Source: an uncultured Clostridia bacterium
Lineage (GTDB): Bacteria; Bacillota; Clostridia; Christensenellales; Aristaeellaceae
Assembly (NCBI GenBank): GCA_934631055.1
Contig: CAKTXP010000029.1
Location: 1 to 20,311 of the forward strand
Length of the DNA: 20,311 nt
Direction of reading: 5' to 3'
Below the pieces are notes generated by a model. The model worked only from the letters and a program-made list of their open reading frames with translations. It was not told where the DNA came from and ran no database searches. A program made the translations under genes and the position numbers. This document shows, one piece after another, positions 8,148 through 17,346 of the stretch. How positions within the stretch are numbered: position 1 is the stretch's first letter; the number at the start of each line of letters is the position of its first letter.

Positions 8148-8177
8148 ATTATAAATCAAAATATATAATCCTGTAAA
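8148..8177 (-). promoter_or_regulatory. Sigma-A-type promoter of glmS
   Basis: On the minus strand TTTACA (8172-8177), an 18-bp AT-rich spacer and TATAAT (8148-8153). Predicted start near 8141 gives glmS a leader of about 390 nt. It lies just past the glutamine synthetase terminator, so glmS is transcribed independently of it. Confidence 0.7.
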
Positions 8178-8188
8178 TAACCGTCCGT

Positions 8189-8243
8189 AAAAAGGATCGG
8201 GACTGTCCATGCTTTTTTATTCCGCTTCTGTGACAGTCCCGAT
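8189..8243 (-). terminator. Terminator of the glutamine synthetase gene
   Basis: A perfect 12-bp inverted repeat ATCGGGACTGTC/GACAGTCCCGAT (8196-8207, 8232-8243) with a 24-nt loop, followed on the minus strand by CCTTTTT. It starts 5 nt beyond the glnN stop codon. The loop itself contains an A-rich run. Confidence 0.8.
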
Positions 8244-8247
8244 GTTC

Positions 8248-10350
<2,103 letters not shown>

Positions 10351-10419
10351 GCGTTTTCTCCTTGCCCTTTGCGTTTTCCCCGCGCCCTCGTCGGCGTGGG
10401 CGGAATTTCATACTGTACT

Positions 10420-10448
10420 ACCATACACCATTCGACCTTAAAATGCAA
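10420..10448 (-). promoter_or_regulatory. Candidate promoter of the glutamine synthetase gene
   Basis: On the minus strand TTGCAT (10443-10448), 17 bp, TATGGT (10420-10425), about 70 nt upstream of the start codon. Both boxes are imperfect, and TACAGTATG just downstream offers an alternative -10, so the exact position is uncertain. Confidence 0.4.
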
Positions 10449-10450
10449 TT

Positions 10451-10748
10451 GAGAAAAGCTTTTCGCCCAAATCGGTTTCGATTATTCGGCTTTTTTGCCT
10501 TTTTTCTTTGGTTTTTGCGGCGGAATCTGCCTGTGGAACTTTCTGCCCCGCCGCTTTTTGTATTTCGGGCTGTTTAGCCCGACGCGCTTCCAGCATAAAA
10601 TAAAAATGCCGCGCACGCCTTGATTTGCGGTGCGGCATGCCGCGCGCCGCGCCGGGAGAAAATCCTCTTGCGGCGACGCGGACACATCGCCCCGCCGCGG
10701 CATAATCTGCCATCAGGCGGGTTCGCCGCCGCAAAGCCGAAAAAAATC
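10451..10748. other. Divergent intergenic region between glnN and murA
   Basis: No credible gene. The left part is T-rich on the plus strand. Small inverted repeats: GAAAAGCTTTTC (10452-10463), AATCG-GTTT-CGATT (about 10471-10484), CGGGCT-GTTT-AGCCCG (10566-10581). ATGCCGC/GCGGCAT (10606-10612, 10632-10638) is followed on the minus strand by TTTTTATTTTA, resembling a terminator for transcripts entering from murA antisense. A weak murA promoter candidate (CGGACA, 16 bp, CATAAT ending near 10710) is possible but unconvincing. Confidence 0.4.
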
Positions 10749-10760
10749 GGAGGGATCGTC

Positions 10761-12008
10761 ATGGCGCAATATGCGGTACGCGAAAGCCCGCCGCTGCGGG
10801 GAGAAATACCCATCAGCACGTCCAAGAACGCGGTGCTGCCCATCATGTGCGGCGCACTGCTGACCGGAGACGACGTGCGCATCGAGCGCCCGCCGGACCT
10901 GACGGATGTCAAGACGCTCTGTTCGCTGATGACCGCCTGCGGATGCAGCGTCAAAAGAGAAGCGCATGCGCTTGTTTTGAACGCAAAAGCGCTCAAAGAA
11001 CCGCAGGATGAGGAGGACGTCCGCAAGATGCGCGCGTCGGTTCTTGTGCTGGGTCCGCTGCTGGCGCGGCTGGGCGAGGCGCGCATACCGCTGCCGGGCG
11101 GCTGCGCCATCGGTCAGCGCCCGATCGACCAGCATCTCAAAGGCATGAGCGCGCTGGGCGCAAAGGTTCGGTTCGACCATGGCGGCGTCACGCTGTCCGG
11201 ACGGCTGCGCGGCGCGGTCATCTATCTGGATATGCCGTCCGTCGGCGCGACGGAGAATCTCTTGATGGCGGCGACGCTCGCCAGCGGCACGACGCGCATC
11301 GAGAACGCGGCGAAGGAGCCGGAGATCGTCGATCTGGCGGCGTTCCTGAGTGCGATGGGCGCGAAGATATCCGGCGCAGGCACATCGACCATCGTCATCG
11401 AGGGCGTGCGCGCGCTGCACGGCGCGAGCTGGCAGCCGATATCCGACCGCATCGAGGCGGGCACGATGGCTTGCGCCTGCGCGATCACGGGCGGCGAGCT
11501 GCTTCTCGCCGGCGCGCGGGCGGAACACCTGCGTTCGCTGCTTTTCAAGCTCAGCGAAGCGGGCGTACATATCAAGGATACGCCGGGCGGACTGATGATC
11601 TTCGGGCGCGCCAAGCAGCCTTTTGAGATCCGGACGATGGTCTACCCCGGCTTCCCGACGGACTTACAGGCGCCGATGATGGCGGTCGCCTGCAAAACGC
11701 CCGGCACCAGCGTATTTCTGGAAACGATTTTTGAAAACCGCTTCATGCACGCCGCCGAACTCGCGCGGCTCGGCGCGCACATCCGCGTAGAAAACCGCGT
11801 CGCCGTCGTAGAAGGTACGCCGTATCTGACCGGTGCGCCCGTCCGCGCGACCGACCTGCGCGCGGGCGCGGCACTCATCCTTGCCGGACTCTGTGCCGAG
11901 GGCGAAACGCTCGTGGACGACGAAGGCGGGCATATCGACCGCGGCTACTGCCGCATTGAGGAAAAGCTCAGCGCCGTCGGCGGACGCGTCGAGCGCATAA
12001 CGAGCTGA
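10761..12008 (+). CDS. murA: UDP-N-acetylglucosamine 1-carboxyvinyltransferase (MurA)
   Basis: A 415-residue enolpyruvyl transferase using phosphoenolpyruvate and UDP-GlcNAc in the first dedicated peptidoglycan step. Residues match MurA numbering: K22-N23 in STSKNAVLP, R91, catalytic C115 in LPGGCAIGQRPID, the aspartate of FPTDLQAP, and the arginine of DLRAGAALILAG near the C-terminus. It therefore looks active and, because the position holds Cys rather than Asp, fosfomycin-sensitive by family knowledge. GGAGGG (10749-10754) fixes the start at 10761; the frame is open back to about 10620 but that extension is Arg-rich and lacks a binding site. Functionally it follows GlmS (UDP-GlcNAc supply). 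A terminator at 12014 separates it from the next operon. It may be one of two paralogues (MurA1/MurA2), as is common in Bacillota. Confidence 0.96.
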   Translation: MAQYAVRESPPLRGEIPISTSKNAVLPIMCGALLTGDDVRIERPPDLTDVKTLCSLMTACGCSVKREAHALVLNAKALKEPQDEEDVRKMRASVLVLGPLLARLGEARIPLPGGCAIGQRPIDQHLKGMSALGAKVRFDHGGVTLSGRLRGAVIYLDMPSVGATENLLMAATLASGTTRIENAAKEPEIVDLAAFLSAMGAKISGAGTSTIVIEGVRALHGASWQPISDRIEAGTMACACAITGGELLLAGARAEHLRSLLFKLSEAGVHIKDTPGGLMIFGRAKQPFEIRTMVYPGFPTDLQAPMMAVACKTPGTSVFLETIFENRFMHAAELARLGAHIRVENRVAVVEGTPYLTGAPVRATDLRAGAALILAGLCAEGETLVDDEGGHIDRGYCRIEEKLSAVGGRVERITS

Positions 12009-12013
12009 TTGCG

Positions 12014-12041
12014 AAAGCCCTCTCCACACGGGAGGGCTTTT
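12014..12041 (+). terminator. Terminator of murA
   Basis: Stem AAAGCCCTC/GAGGGCTTT (12014-12022, 12032-12040), 9-nt loop, ending in TTTT. It starts 5 nt after the murA stop codon. Confidence 0.85.
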
Positions 12042-12043
12042 CC

Positions 12044-12072
12044 TTGCAAACCCATGCCGCTTGGTGTATAAT
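12044..12072 (+). promoter_or_regulatory. Promoter of the SGNH-MBOAT operon
   Basis: TTGCAA (12044-12049), 17-bp spacer, perfect TATAAT (12067-12072), immediately after the murA terminator and 50 nt before the first SGNH gene. It is the only clear promoter before 18528, so genes from 12122 to 18528 probably form one transcript starting near 12079. Confidence 0.8.
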
Positions 12073-12121
12073 TCTGTAATGGATGGATATGATTTTTTTC
12101 TGATTCGGAGGGCTTTTTCCG

Positions 12122-13180
12122 ATGGCTGCAAAGCGATGGTGCGTGCTTTGCGCAATCTTGCTTGCGCTGCTTTCTCTGCTGCTCGTGCTGACAGTGGTCG
12201 TCATTGACCCGTTTGAGATCTATCATCGGGCGCTGTTCTATTCCCCGCCGTATGACAGCGGGACGCAGGTCTATTCCAACGCGGGCGTCGCTAAGAATTT
12301 TCGCTATGACAGCGTTATCATCGGTTCCTCCGTCACGGAAAATTGTACGCCCAGCGTCTACGACGCGGCGCTCGGCGGGCGGTTCGTCAAGCTCTGCATG
12401 AACGGCGGGCTTTCCGGCGACCACGCCAAGATGCTGGATGCGGCGTTTTCGCAGAAAGAACTCGTCCGCGTCGTCTACGGGCTTGACCTGTTCGCTTATT
12501 CGCAGTATTACAGCAATCTGAAAGCGCCGTTTCCGGAATATCTCTACGACGATGACCTGCTCAACGACGTTTCCTACTGGTTCAACAAGAGCGTCCTGTT
12601 TACGCAGATTCCGGAAGCGCTTTCTGAGATCGGCGCGCCCGACGAGGACGACGACCGAGACAGAATGTATTACTGGTCGCCGCCGGAGATGCCGGGGCGC
12701 GATGCGCTTTTGGCATCGGTAGACCTCTCCTCTCCGCTTCCCGCGCAGGATATCGACGAGCGCATGCTCGAATTCGCGCAGGGGTGCGCGGAAAACAACC
12801 TGCTCGCCTATGTCCGCGCGCACAGGGAGACGACGTTCGACGTCTTTTTCCCGCCGTACTCGCTGCTGTATTGGGCAGAGCAGGCGCGAAACGGTCAGTT
12901 TGAAACCGGTATGGCGCAAAAGCGCCTGCTCCTGAAGCTGCTCGTCGGCGAAGAGAACGTCCGCGTGCATGATTTTCAGCTTGCGCCATGGGTCGCCGAT
13001 TATGACCTGTATTACGACCTCATCCATTACACGTCGCCTGTCAACGACGCCATGGCGACAGCCATCGCCGAAGGAACGTATCTCGTTTCCGACGCGGCGC
13101 AGATCGACAGCCGTGTCGATGCGCTGCGCGACGCCGTATACGCACTGTTTGCCCCTTCCGAAGAAAGGATTCCCGAATGA
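12122..13180 (+). CDS. Membrane-anchored SGNH-like protein 1
   Basis: 352 residues: a short basic N-terminus, one transmembrane segment (about 8-28) and an extracytoplasmic domain. I do not know a gene name. Family motifs shared with the two paralogues downstream: IDPFEIY right after the membrane segment, YSNAGVAKNF, IIGSSVTEN (Ser70 in the position of the SGNH block I serine, Ser replacing Asp of GDS), LYDDDLLNDVSYWFNKSVL, FFPPYS, and D299-L-I-H302, matching the Asp-x-x-His of SGNH block V. The topology and fold resemble DltD/PatB/AlgX-type partners of MBOAT proteins, so an extracytoplasmic acyltransferase or esterase role is inferred. GGAGGG (12106-12111) precedes the start by 10 nt. The stop overlaps the next start by 4 bases (ATGA), indicating coupled translation. 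Confidence 0.82.
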   Translation: MAAKRWCVLCAILLALLSLLLVLTVVVIDPFEIYHRALFYSPPYDSGTQVYSNAGVAKNFRYDSVIIGSSVTENCTPSVYDAALGGRFVKLCMNGGLSGDHAKMLDAAFSQKELVRVVYGLDLFAYSQYYSNLKAPFPEYLYDDDLLNDVSYWFNKSVLFTQIPEALSEIGAPDEDDDRDRMYYWSPPEMPGRDALLASVDLSSPLPAQDIDERMLEFAQGCAENNLLAYVRAHRETTFDVFFPPYSLLYWAEQARNGQFETGMAQKRLLLKLLVGEENVRVHDFQLAPWVADYDLYYDLIHYTSPVNDAMATAIAEGTYLVSDAAQIDSRVDALRDAVYALFAPSEERIPE

Positions 13181-14241
13181 CACGAAAACAATGGGCGGCG
13201 CTTTCGCTCTCGCTGCTCGGCGCGGGCATCGGCGGCATCATTGCCGCTGTTGCCCTCGTCGATCCGTTTGAAGTGTACCATAAAGCGACGGCGTTTATCC
13301 CGCCGATCACCAACGGCACACAGAATTATTCCAACGCGGGCATCGCCAAAAACTACGAATATGACAGCGTCGTCATCGGTTCGTCGATGACCGAGAATTT
13401 TACGCCCAGTCAGCTCGACCGCCTTTTCGGCGGGCAGTTCGTCAAACTGCCCATCAACGGCGGCTCGCCCTTCAACCATAAACAGATGATGGATCTGGCG
13501 TTTTCCACCCATGACGTGCGGCGCGTGCTTTACGGCATGGATATTGAGGCGCTGACTTACTTTTATAAATCGCCCAAGTGCGAAATGCCGGATTATCTCT
13601 ACGACGACGATCTGTTCAACGACGTTTCCTACTGGTTCAATAAAAGCGTTCTGTTCCAATATATTCCCAAGTGTCTCAGCACGCTGGGGCAGACCGACCC
13701 CGACCAGCGCGATACCATGTATACATGGGGCGACCTTTACGACTACGGCAAAGACGCGGCTCTTGCCGATACGTTCATTTCTTCCACGCCTGTGGAGCAG
13801 ACGCCGGTCTCCACTCCTGCCACACTTTCCCAGCAGTCGCTGCTGAACGTCGAATACAACATCCTTCCCTATATCGTCGATCATCCGGATACTCAGTTTC
13901 TCTTTTTTTACCCGCCTTATTCTCTGGCTCAGTGGTATCAGTTTTATGCCGCCGGTTCGCTTGACTATCATCTGGAACAGAAGGAAGCGCTGACCGAGAT
14001 CCTGCTCGCCTATCCCAATGTGCAGGTCTACGATTTTCAGGCGCGGACGGAATGGATACTCGATTTGGATCACTATATCGACGCCAAGCATTACGGTGCG
14101 GATATCAACGCCGCGATAGCGGAAGATATCGCCGCGGGAAACTGCCGGATCACGGACAGCGCGCAGGCTGCAGAACATGATGCGGTGCTGAAAGAGCTTG
14201 TCGGGCAGTTGGTGGAAGCTGGGAAATGGGTGTTTGATTAG
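13177..14241 (+). CDS. Membrane-anchored SGNH-like protein 2
   Basis: 354 residues, clearly paralogous to protein 1: transmembrane segment about 8-28, VDPFEVY, YSNAGIAKNY, VIGSSMTEN (Ser70), LYDDDLFNDVSYWFNKSVL, FFYPPYSLAQW, VQVYDFQ and D302-A-K-H305. The likely Ser-Asp-His catalytic set is intact, with GSS in place of GDS. A Thr/Pro/Ser-rich stretch (about 206-222, PVEQTPVSTPATLSQQ) is a variable insertion. It starts inside the end of gene 1 and has AAAGGA (about 13164) as binding site. Likely acts outside the membrane together with the MBOAT encoded downstream; substrate unknown. Confidence 0.82.
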   Translation: MTRKQWAALSLSLLGAGIGGIIAAVALVDPFEVYHKATAFIPPITNGTQNYSNAGIAKNYEYDSVVIGSSMTENFTPSQLDRLFGGQFVKLPINGGSPFNHKQMMDLAFSTHDVRRVLYGMDIEALTYFYKSPKCEMPDYLYDDDLFNDVSYWFNKSVLFQYIPKCLSTLGQTDPDQRDTMYTWGDLYDYGKDAALADTFISSTPVEQTPVSTPATLSQQSLLNVEYNILPYIVDHPDTQFLFFYPPYSLAQWYQFYAAGSLDYHLEQKEALTEILLAYPNVQVYDFQARTEWILDLDHYIDAKHYGADINAAIAEDIAAGNCRITDSAQAAEHDAVLKELVGQLVEAGKWVFD

Positions 14242-14249
14242 AGTGTCAG

Positions 14250-14437
14250 GGGGACGCGCTCCAAAAACCTCATCCGGCACCGGCGGGTGCCGCTTTCCCC
14301 CAAGGGGAAGGCTGGGGTTATGGTCAGGATACTCCCGCTATCCAAATTGTGTTTTCATCAGCTATCGCGAAGCGATAGCGTAGTGAGGGTGCAGGGAACT
14401 CAGTTCCCTGCCGGGGTTTGGGGCAGCGCCCCAATCG
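14250..14437. repeat. Modular palindromic intergenic element, copy D
   Basis: This lies between SGNH gene 2 and the MBOAT gene, inside the putative operon. Shared modules: GCTATCGC-GAA-GCGATAGC (14361-14379), CAGGGAAC-TCA-GTTCCCTG (14392-14410), TTGGGGC-AGC-GCCCCAA (14418-14434). The left half is private: CGGCACC-GGC-GGGTGCCG (about 14275-14292) and TTCCCCC-AA-GGGGAA (about 14294-14309). The large CCCGC-ACA-GCGGG module is absent. The frame of the MBOAT gene happens to stay open through this copy, but there is no supporting start. Confidence 0.8.
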
Positions 14438-14493
14438 TGCCCTTTCAATCGTACCCTTTTAATCGTACTCTTTTATTAAGGAGAAGTCTCGAT

Positions 14494-15927
14494 ATGCTGT
14501 TTAATTCCTATGTCTTTATGCTGGCTTTCCTGCCGCTGACGCTGCTGGGCTACTTCCTGCTGGGCAAACTGCCTCAGCGCGTGCAGCTCAACAAGGTCTT
14601 TCTGGTGCTGGCGTCGTTCGTCTTTTACGGCTATAATAATCCTAGCTATGTGCCGATCATCGCCGGAAGCATCCTCGTCAATTACGCGCTCAGCCAGCTC
14701 ATGCTCTCGCAGGAAAAAAAGGCTGTCCGCCTGCCGCTGATGCTGCTGGGGCTGGCGCTCAACCTCGGCGTGCTGTTCTATTTCAAGTATCACGATTTCT
14801 TCTTCGACAACATGAACCATGCCTTCGGTCTGAACCTGACGCTCAACCGTGTTGCGCTCCCGCTGGGCATCTCGTTCTTCACCTTCCAGCAGCTTTCCTA
14901 CGTCATCGACAGCTATCGGCGCACGGTGCCGCGCTATAACATTCTGGATTACTCGCTGTTCGTCACGTTCTTCCCCCAGCTCATCGCCGGTCCGATTGTG
15001 CTGCACAGCGAGATCGTCCCCCAGTTCGCCGACCCGGAAAACCGCCGATTCAATTTTGACAACTTCGCGCCGGGTCTTTACGCTTTTGCGCGCGGTTTGG
15101 TGAAAAAAGTCGTCATCGCCGATACGTTTGCTGTTGCGGTAGATGCGGGCTTCGCTTCCGCGCTGACGCTCAACACGGCGGAAGCGTGGTTCGTCGCCAT
15201 CGGCTACACCCTTCAGCTCTATTTCGACTTCTCCGGCTATTGCGATATGGCGACGGGCGTCGCGCTGATGTTCAACATCAAGTTGCCCATCAACTTCAAT
15301 TCGCCGTACAAGAGCCTGAACATCCGCGAATTCTGGCAGAGATGGCATATCACGCTCTCCCGTTTCCTGACGACTTACATTTATTTTCCGCTCGGCGGCA
15401 GCCGCAGGGGCATGGTTCGCACCTGCGTCAACCTGATGATCGTTTTCCTTGTCAGCGGTCTGTGGCACGGCGCGGGCTGGCTGTTCCTGCTCTGGGGCTT
15501 GATGCACGGCGCTGCGAGCGTATTCTACCGCCTGTTCCGCAAGCAGTATGACGCGCTGCATCCGGCGCTGCAATGGATTATCAACTTTGGCTTTATCGTC
15601 ATCGCGTGGGTGTTCTTCCGTGCAGCGAGCCTGACGGACGCACTCGCCATCGTCAAGTCGATGTTCATGATGGATTTCGCGCCCATCCGTTCGGCAATCA
15701 CCTCGGCGTTCGCTCTGCCGGGAGGCTTCCATCCGGGCTACAATGCGGTATACATGATGATCTGGTATGCGGCGTCGCTCTTCGCGTGTCTGGGTATGCG
15801 CAACACCTACGAAAAGACGATGGCATTCCATCCGACGGTTGCGAACTCGCTTTCGACCGTTCTGATGATCCTCTACTGCACGTTGTCCCTGTCGAGCGTC
15901 AGCGTTTTCCTATACTTTAACTTCTAA
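14494..15927 (+). CDS. MBOAT-family O-acyltransferase (AlgI/DltB/PatA-like)
   Basis: A 477-residue polytopic membrane protein with around ten hydrophobic segments, typical of AlgI-like MBOATs (about 470-520). Hallmarks: LPLGISFFTFQQLSYVID, FFPQLIAGPIV, QLYFDFSGYCDMA, NIREFWQRWHITLSRFL (H285) and SGLWHGAGW (H325, the invariant MBOAT histidine). Such proteins carry an acyl group, commonly acetyl or D-alanyl, across the membrane to a polysaccharide, teichoic acid or peptidoglycan. Absence of dltA/dltC here argues against D-alanylation. AAGGAG (14478-14483) fixes the start; an upstream in-frame ATG at 14287 lies in repeat copy D. SGNH-like genes on both sides are the probable extracytoplasmic partners. 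No SGNH domain is fused to it. Confidence 0.95.
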   Translation: MLFNSYVFMLAFLPLTLLGYFLLGKLPQRVQLNKVFLVLASFVFYGYNNPSYVPIIAGSILVNYALSQLMLSQEKKAVRLPLMLLGLALNLGVLFYFKYHDFFFDNMNHAFGLNLTLNRVALPLGISFFTFQQLSYVIDSYRRTVPRYNILDYSLFVTFFPQLIAGPIVLHSEIVPQFADPENRRFNFDNFAPGLYAFARGLVKKVVIADTFAVAVDAGFASALTLNTAEAWFVAIGYTLQLYFDFSGYCDMATGVALMFNIKLPINFNSPYKSLNIREFWQRWHITLSRFLTTYIYFPLGGSRRGMVRTCVNLMIVFLVSGLWHGAGWLFLLWGLMHGAASVFYRLFRKQYDALHPALQWIINFGFIVIAWVFFRAASLTDALAIVKSMFMMDFAPIRSAITSAFALPGGFHPGYNAVYMMIWYAASLFACLGMRNTYEKTMAFHPTVANSLSTVLMILYCTLSLSSVSVFLYFNF

Positions 15928-15941
15928 CGAAAGGGAAACGG

Positions 15942-16240
15942 GGGAACGATTGGGGCTTTGCCCCAAACCCCACCAGGAACCTGAGGTTCATGGACTTCCC
16001 GGTTCGCTTCGCGCCGGTTTAAATCAGCATCAGCGCCGATGCGCATGCGCATCGTTCGATAAAGTATATTCAAGCCGCCGCGAAGCGGAGAAAGGGTGCA
16101 GGGAACATCGTTCCCTGCCGGGGCTTGGGGATTGGAGTCACGCGCCCGCTGTGCGGGATTCAGCGTGACGGAAATCGGAAATCGTAAGAAACGCTTGCGT
16201 TTCTATACGAGTTTCCCGGATCAGAGCCCCAACCGTTCCC
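15942..16240. repeat. Modular palindromic intergenic element, copy E
   Basis: This lies between the MBOAT gene and SGNH gene 3. Modules left to right: TTGGGGC-TTT-GCCCCAA (15950-15966); CCAGGAACC-TGA-GGTTCATGG (15973-15993, one mismatch); CGCTTCGCGCCGGTTTAAA (about 16005-16023); an 18-bp perfect palindrome CGATGCGCATGCGCATCG (16037-16054); CAGGGAAC-ATC-GTTCCCTG (16099-16117); GTCACGC/GCGTGAC (16137-16143, 16163-16169) around CCCGC-TGT-GCGGG. It ends with AGCCCCAACCG. The large module is inverted relative to copies A-C on the plus strand, which makes it the same orientation relative to transcription. Confidence 0.85.
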
Positions 16241-16268
16241 TCCCATCGTCCTCTTTCTTTTATAAAGC

Positions 16269-17321
16269 ATGATGAAAAGAAAAACTTGGGCGCTCCTTAC
16301 CTGCGCCATGCTCGCCTTGGCAATAGCCTGCGCCAGCCTGCTGGTCATCTTCGTAGACCCGTTTCAGGTCTACCGGCTTGCTGCGCTCTATATGCCCCCG
16401 ATCGACAATACAACGCAGGTCTATGCCAACGCTGGTATCGCCCGTAATTATGACTATGACAGCGCGGTTGTCGGTACGTCCGTAACGGAGAATTTCCGTC
16501 CGTCCCAGATGGACGAGCTGCTTGGCGGGCGCTTTATCAAGCTCTGCACCCAGTCCGGAACGGCATATAACCACGCGCTGCTGATGGATTTGGCATTCCG
16601 CACGCACGACATCAAGCGCATCGTCTACGGCTTGGACGTCTATTCCTTCATCGGCGCGACGGACAAGACCGGAAGCGCCGTTCCGTTCTATCTCTACGAC
16701 GATAATCCATTCAACGACGTTTCCTACTGGCTCAACCGCAGCGTGCTGGCTTCGTTCCTGCCGCGCTGCCTGAAGACATGGGGACAGCATCAGGACGACT
16801 CCATCCGCGACAGCATGTATTGCTGGGCAGGGCGGGATGAATACGGCGAAGCCGCGCTGTACAACGCCAGCTTTTCCGCGCCGCAGAGTGAGCAGCCCGC
16901 CGACCGCTATGTTTCTGCTGCGCAGGCAAATCTGGACATGCACCTGCTCCCCTATATTGAGGCGCATCCGGATACGCAGTTCGACATCTTCTTCCCGCCC
17001 TATTCCGCCGCGGAGTGGGCGACGATGAAGAGCCGCGGCACGCTTGAAGCCATGCTGACCCTGCGCGGGCTTTGCTATGATGCGCTGAGCGCCTATCCCA
17101 ATGTCACTGTTTACGATTTTTCGGCGCGCGAGGACTGGGTGCTTCATCTGGAAAATTACAAAGACACGCTGCATTACGGACAGTGGATCAACGACGCCAT
17201 CACCGCCTGCATCGCGGACGGCGAATCGATCGTTTCTTCCCGCGAAACGCTCGATGCGGCGACCCGGCAGCTCCGCCAATGGGCGGATATGCAGATCGAT
17301 GCGGGCGGCTGGATCTTCTGA
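16269..17321 (+). CDS. Membrane-anchored SGNH-like protein 3
   Basis: 350 residues and the third paralogue: transmembrane segment about 8-29, VDPFQVY, YANAGIARNY, VVGTSVTEN (G69-T70-S71), LYDDNPFNDVSYWLNRSVL, FFPPYSAAEW, VTVYDFS, and D299-T-L-H302. Block I is GTS, unlike GSS in the first two, but the serine and the Asp-His pair are kept. It ends the SGNH/MBOAT group and is followed after 25 bp by the VanY gene. Two adjacent ATG codons (16269, 16272) could start translation, and neither has a good ribosome binding site: upstream is TTTCTTTTATAAAGC, in contrast to the strong sites of its neighbours. Function inferred as for proteins 1 and 2. Confidence 0.8.
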   Translation: MMKRKTWALLTCAMLALAIACASLLVIFVDPFQVYRLAALYMPPIDNTTQVYANAGIARNYDYDSAVVGTSVTENFRPSQMDELLGGRFIKLCTQSGTAYNHALLMDLAFRTHDIKRIVYGLDVYSFIGATDKTGSAVPFYLYDDNPFNDVSYWLNRSVLASFLPRCLKTWGQHQDDSIRDSMYCWAGRDEYGEAALYNASFSAPQSEQPADRYVSAAQANLDMHLLPYIEAHPDTQFDIFFPPYSAAEWATMKSRGTLEAMLTLRGLCYDALSAYPNVTVYDFSAREDWVLHLENYKDTLHYGQWINDAITACIADGESIVSSRETLDAATRQLRQWADMQIDAGGWIF

Positions 17322-17346
17322 CTCCGCCCTGAAAGGAGGATCAACC

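Noticed and set aside
10620..10760. N-terminal extension of MurA
   Set aside because: Arg-rich and without a start signal; residue numbering of K22, R91 and C115 fits MurA exactly when starting at 10761.
14287..14493. N-terminal extension of the MBOAT protein
   Set aside because: This stretch is repeat copy D; the AAGGAG site and conserved MLFNSYVFMLAF start at 14494 define the true start.
14494..15927. Assignment as DltB of a D-alanylation operon
   Set aside because: There is no dltA or dltC and the protein reads closer to AlgI/PatA-type MBOATs; D-alanine transfer is not supported.
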